The position numbers and the translations under genes are program-made. Of a DNA stretch of 64,000 nt, positions 60,801 through 64,000 are shown piece after piece. The notes under the pieces are model-generated. The model was not told the DNA's origin and made no database searches. It worked only from the letters and a program-made list of their open reading frames with translations. Position 1 is the stretch's first letter. The number at the start of each line of letters is the position of its first letter. Source of the DNA: Wallemia ichthyophaga EXF-994 (lineage: Eukaryota; Basidiomycota; Wallemiomycetes; Wallemiales; Wallemiaceae); NCBI RefSeq assembly GCF_000400465.1, contig NW_008806278.1:248001-312000 (forward strand). The letters are read 5' to 3'.

Positions 60801-61060
60801 AAGGCCAATATGACAAACAAGATGAAGACGACCAATCACATAAGAAAAAGACTCTCGACAGCATTGTCATTAGTGAAAGTGAGGAAGATAGCAAAGACGG
60901 AAAGTCGGGAGCAGACGCAAACTTGTTGGCGTTTTCTAGTGATGATCCATTGGAAGAAAGCACAAACAGCAGAAATGATGAAGGCTTTCGAGCGCAAAGT
61001 CGTGCGGAGAAATGGGCCAATTACCCAAGAAGGAGTGCACGTCATGCAAAGAGGTCGTGA
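57850..61060 (+). CDS. SANTA-domain protein (KNL2/Mis18BP1-like) with long charged helices
   Basis: Four exons (57850-57912, 57971-59435, 59484-60266, 60315-61060) give about 1018 aa. Residues ~80-91 are a Gln/His run. Residues ~111-201 fit a SANTA domain: VNLTNWYILRSL, IIVCGYEV, RFFVLHRVSDN, EIFKIQLIGMLVQ and GFPDSVDEFFISGFPALWEF. The closing GFP...GFPxxW pattern is diagnostic. SANTA domains occur in KNL2/Mis18BP1, which deposit CENP-A at centromeres, and sometimes in plant and other chromatin proteins. Residues ~275-395 and ~585-720 are E/K/R-rich single-helix or coiled-coil segments. The C-terminus has SHKS repeats, an acidic stretch and a basic end (YPRRSARHAKRS). A centromere role is inferred from the domain only. 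Confidence 0.75.
58135..58180 (+). repeat. CAA/CAG trinucleotide run in SANTA-domain gene
   Basis: A run of CAC, CAA and CAG codons coding for a His/Gln tract of about 15 residues. Mixed CAA and CAG codons reduce slippage compared with a pure run. Confidence 0.85.
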
Positions 61061-61793
61061 CTGACGCAGACCTGCATACACAAGCTAAACAATTGTATAA
61101 AGTATATTTATATTGCATTGAACAAATTATGGTCATAGAATAAACTAAAGAGAGGTATTATAGAATGATCTGAAGTGAGTTGTTAATAAATGAAGAAGGA
61201 ATGCACTAGAGCAGTGAAGCAGGTATCAGAGGGGTTTGCCCGAAGATTGCGTTGGTTGGTACGGGCCATTTCCTCAAGCTGTATCGGAAGACCGTCGTGA
61301 TAAGACATCATGTAGCTGCCGAGACTGCTCTAGAGGCAAGAAGACTTACCGAAAGCGTAAGAAAAGCGTTTGCTAGGTCTAACAGATTAATGTTAGTAGG
61401 AATTTTAACCAATCAGTCAAATCTTCCTCTATTCAGAAATCCACAATAACCTCAAGGCACTTGGCTCAGAGACTCTAGTTTGATATCGCGTAGATGTAGA
61501 GTCATCCACGAGGGGGACGTGACTGATGAGTGAGTGTTGCTTACACTAGCAATTGTGTTAGTATGGGTGCTTGAGATATCTCAGGCGACTCAGTGTATTA
61601 AAAATACAGCCTTATTAGTATCGTCATGGTGATACGCCGGTAATTAATGTCATCTTTGTCGCCCTCATTAAACTCACTTGATTGTTAAGAATAGAGAAAA
61701 TATTCTTCAAAAAACCGTTTTATACCCAAATAAAAAATAAAAAATGTGACAAGTGAAAATATTCATCGTTGCACACAAACAATCAACTTGTAA
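61061..61793. other. Intergenic stretch with several short open frames
   Basis: 733 bp. Between 61190 and 61450 two to three plus-strand frames are open at once, one with a Cys cluster (CSCRDCSRGKK) and one hydrophobic-basic (61252-61449). None resembles a known protein and no splice path is convincing. The right half is AT-rich and is presumably the HOM6 upstream region. Confidence 0.4.
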
Positions 61794-62955
61794 ATGGTTT
61801 TATTCAACGCAGCACAATCAACTCAGAAGACAGTCAACGTCGCTTTGATTGGCCCTGGCGGTGTTGGTAGTTGTGTGCTTGAGCAGCTGTCCAAGCTCAG
61901 TCAATTCAAGCTTATAAGTATTTCAAATTCAAAGGCAACTTACTTCAATCCATCTGGCATTCCTTTTCACTCCGCCAAAGCTGATTTGTCCAAAGCCACG
62001 CCTAAATCTATCGAGAAGGAGTTAATTCCTCAGTTATCGCAGCACCAGCCATGTATTTTCATCGACAACACCTCATCCGATGCTGTAGCCAGTCTCTACC
62101 CCGTTGCTCTATCCCACGGCGTGCACGTTGTTACACCCAACAAAGTCGGTTTCAGCGCGTCCCTCAGTCTCTTCAACCACATTAGAGACGCCAGCGCTGC
62201 TAGTGGTGCGTACGCATACAAAGAGAGCACAGTGGGCGCTGGATTGCCAGTTATTTCCACTCTCGAGACACTCCTCAAGACAGGCGACAAAGTAACCAAA
62301 ATCGAAGGTGTCCTCTCAGGCACCATGTCATATCTTTTCAACACCTTCTCGAAACCAGGCACCAACGACGATATCCTCTTCTCCAAGCTTGTTTCTGATG
62401 CTCGCGACCAGGGATACACTGAACCCCACCCGGCATCTGATTTGAGTGGGAGTGACGTAGCGCGCAAACTCGCTATCCTCTCGCGTCTCGTACCAGGTCT
62501 GGAAAACCGTCTCGAGGAGGGTGTGCACAGTGTGGATGTCGAGTCACTCATTCCGCCTGGCCTCGATGGTGACACAACCCCGGAACAGTTCTTATCCGGC
62601 CTCAAGCACCACGACGCTCATTACGAGTCTCTTAGGAAGACAGCCAGCGATGCCAATAGCGTGCTGAGGTATGTGGGCGTTGTCGACACCGCTGATGGCA
62701 CCGTCAAGTGTGGTTTGGAAACGTGAGTCTGGTCTTTTTGATTGAATCTCGTCACACTGCTCTCATCTCACTCTCTTCTACAGTTACCCCGCTTCTCACC
62801 CCCTCGCTTCCCTCTCGGGCTCTGACAACATCTTCCTCTTTCACACTCAACGTTACGGCGCTCGCCCTCTTATTGTCCAGGGCGCTGGCGCTGGCTCGGA
62901 CGTTACAGCCATGGGTGTTGTTGGAGATTGCATCTCTATTGCCGAGAGAGTCTGA
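61794..62955 (+). CDS. HOM6: Homoserine dehydrogenase
   Basis: Two exons (61794-62722, 62784-62955) joined by a 61-nt intron give 366 aa. NAD(P)-binding motif VNVALIGPGGVGSCVLEQL. Then IDNTSSDAVASLY, VVTPNKVGFSASL, and the substrate-binding part with YKESTVGAGLPVISTLETL, EGVLSGTMSYLFNTFSKPG, EPHPASDLSGSDVARKLAIL, with the catalytic Lys expected in the last. The second exon supplies SDNIFLFHTQRYGARPLIVQ, GAGAGSDVTAMGVVGDC, the family end. It reduces aspartate semialdehyde to homoserine on the way to Met and Thr. Length equals that of the yeast enzyme. It lies tail to tail with NOC4, 32 bp apart. Confidence 0.96.
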
Positions 62956-62987
62956 TTGTAGAGCGAATAAAGTTAAATAAATAATGT

Positions 62988-64000
62988 CTAGAACTCGAAC
63001 AACTGAGCAACAATATCACCTTGAATACTACCAATGGCGTTTTTCTCATCGACATCAGCAATGCTATCCAATTTCCGTTTGTGTCCTCCAAACACACCTA
63101 CACTCTTACCGTCGTAAGTTGCGGGGGTGGTCTTAATCTTACGGCGAATCTCCGTATCGAACATGGTTTTATAGGCATGATCGAGAAAGTCTTCGAGAGC
63201 GAAATTAGGTTTAGAGAAGACCTGTGAAAGAATGAGAGCTAATCTGTTAACGCTGCTATGGTAGTGAGATTGGTGCGATGCGAGTTCCCATAAGGAGCTA
63301 TCTAGAGCATTCGACTGCATAGGGTCAGGTTCATCGAAGGTGTACATGTCCGCATCTACACCCTGCACTGCGCGATCTGAGTGTATGAGGTGCATGCACC
63401 CCGGATGTCTTTTGAGGAGGTTGTAAGTGAATGGGATGAGCATCACTATGGCAGCTGGGCTGGCAGAAATGGATAGGCGACTGAGACGCTTGATGAAAGC
63501 TGCAACCAGTAACGCGGGAAGGTGCGTCGAACTCAGGAACAGATCTAACATACGGAAGAATCGCGCCCTGTATAGCACATGCAACACATTTCTGTCGCAT
63601 AATGCATACAACCTTTTGTAGAAATCGGGGTAGTCGCTGAGTGCAAGTTTAGTAATGATTATTTGATTATAATCACATCACTCACAGATTGTGGTCGCGC
63701 ATTAATCTCCATAGCGAATTGAGGGCGAGGAGAGCATTGACACCGCCAGCATCGCAGCAATCACTCAGCCAGTCTGCCAAACTAGCTCTTTCGGATGGCT
63801 TTAGGAATGGAATGACGAGCTGGTGGAGTACTATCAACGCCCTTCTGTTCTCATTCACATCTAACCCGGTCGGACACTTTAGCATCGTCAGCCAGACACC
63901 AGAGTACATGGCTCTGTGTGCACTGAGACTTATGGTGTCGCGCACTTTGTTTTTCTTGGAGTTCTTGTCAGTTGCTTTGCTCTCCTTCTCCTCCTCCTCG
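62988..64000 (-). CDS. NOC4: NOC4/UTP19, small-subunit ribosome assembly factor (3' part)
   Basis: Partial: two exons are visible (64000-63686, 63636-62988) and the 5' part continues beyond the window edge. The join restores LDYPDFYKRLYALCDRNVLH, followed by VLYRARFFRMLDLFLSSTHL, PALLVAAFIKRLSRL, AAIVMLIPFTYNLLKRHPGC, and SLWELASHQSHYHSSVNRLA. These blocks define the C-terminal conserved domain of NOC4, which works with NOP14 in nuclear export and maturation of the 40S precursor. The end is basic (GGHKRKLDSIADVDEK), stopping at QLFEF. The exon at the edge starts in an acidic/Lys-rich low-complexity linker. Confidence 0.93.

Overview
The window is nuclear DNA of a fungus with a compact, gene-dense genome: about 34 protein-coding genes in 64 kb, nearly all on complete reading frames once introns are removed. 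Most introns are 40-60 nt, with GT(A/G)NG donors, CTAAC/CTGAC/CTAAT-like branch sites and YAG acceptors; many genes have 5-11 of them. Protein features (basidiomycete-style SNX41, RTC4-domain protein, TIM54, DnaJ-X protein, GH128 glucanase) and the intron style suggest a small-genome basidiomycete. Wallemia is my best guess, but that is an inference without any search. I see no transposon, CRISPR array or confident tRNA/rRNA gene.

Layout, left to right. 0-10.5 kb: HRD1 ubiquitin ligase, mitochondrial YqeY/AIM41 protein, HEATR6-like protein overlapping tail to tail with a tiny mitoribosomal mL53 gene, SLY41-type transporter, DNA polymerase delta subunit POL31, and a secreted GH128 glucanase with a histidine-rich tract. 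10.7-20 kb: mRNA guanylyltransferase CEG1, a 57-aa orphan, DnaJ-X chaperone head to head with SNX41, RTC4-domain protein, and a small orphan. 20-30 kb: NXT1-like export factor head to head with choline/ethanolamine phosphotransferase, F-box protein, MCR1, meiotic SPO11, an acidic orphan, a small membrane protein, and RNase H2 catalytic subunit. 30-44.6 kb: DBP2 RNA helicase with one exceptionally long intron, VPS9-domain Rab GEF, CDK7/KIN28, MFS transporter, DHHC palmitoyltransferase, TIM54, and an SDR dehydrogenase. 44.7-64 kb: giant GCN1, GABA transaminase, a Ser-rich orphan, a DH-domain RhoGEF, a large SANTA-domain (KNL2/Mis18BP1-like) protein, homoserine dehydrogenase, and the 3' part of NOC4, cut by the window edge.

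The genes are mostly unrelated housekeeping genes and do not form one pathway or cluster. There are loose themes: ER/Golgi membrane traffic (HRD1, SLY41, SNX41, VPS9 GEF, DHHC), mRNA making and export (CEG1, CDK7, DBP2, NXT1), mitochondria (AIM41, mL53, MCR1, TIM54, GABA-T) and chromosome biology (POL31, RNH201, SPO11, SANTA protein).

The most interesting signals are: a roughly 430-nt intron in DBP2 inside helicase motif territory where all other introns are 32-62 nt; micro-exons down to 4 nt whose inclusion is required by conserved protein sequence; three divergent gene pairs with start codons only 34-41 bp apart plus two convergent pairs with overlapping coding ends; an intact-looking SPO11; and a SANTA-domain protein carrying a long E/K/R single-helix-like region. 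Exon boundaries were derived by hand from reading frame, splice signals and remembered family motifs. They need transcript data for proof.
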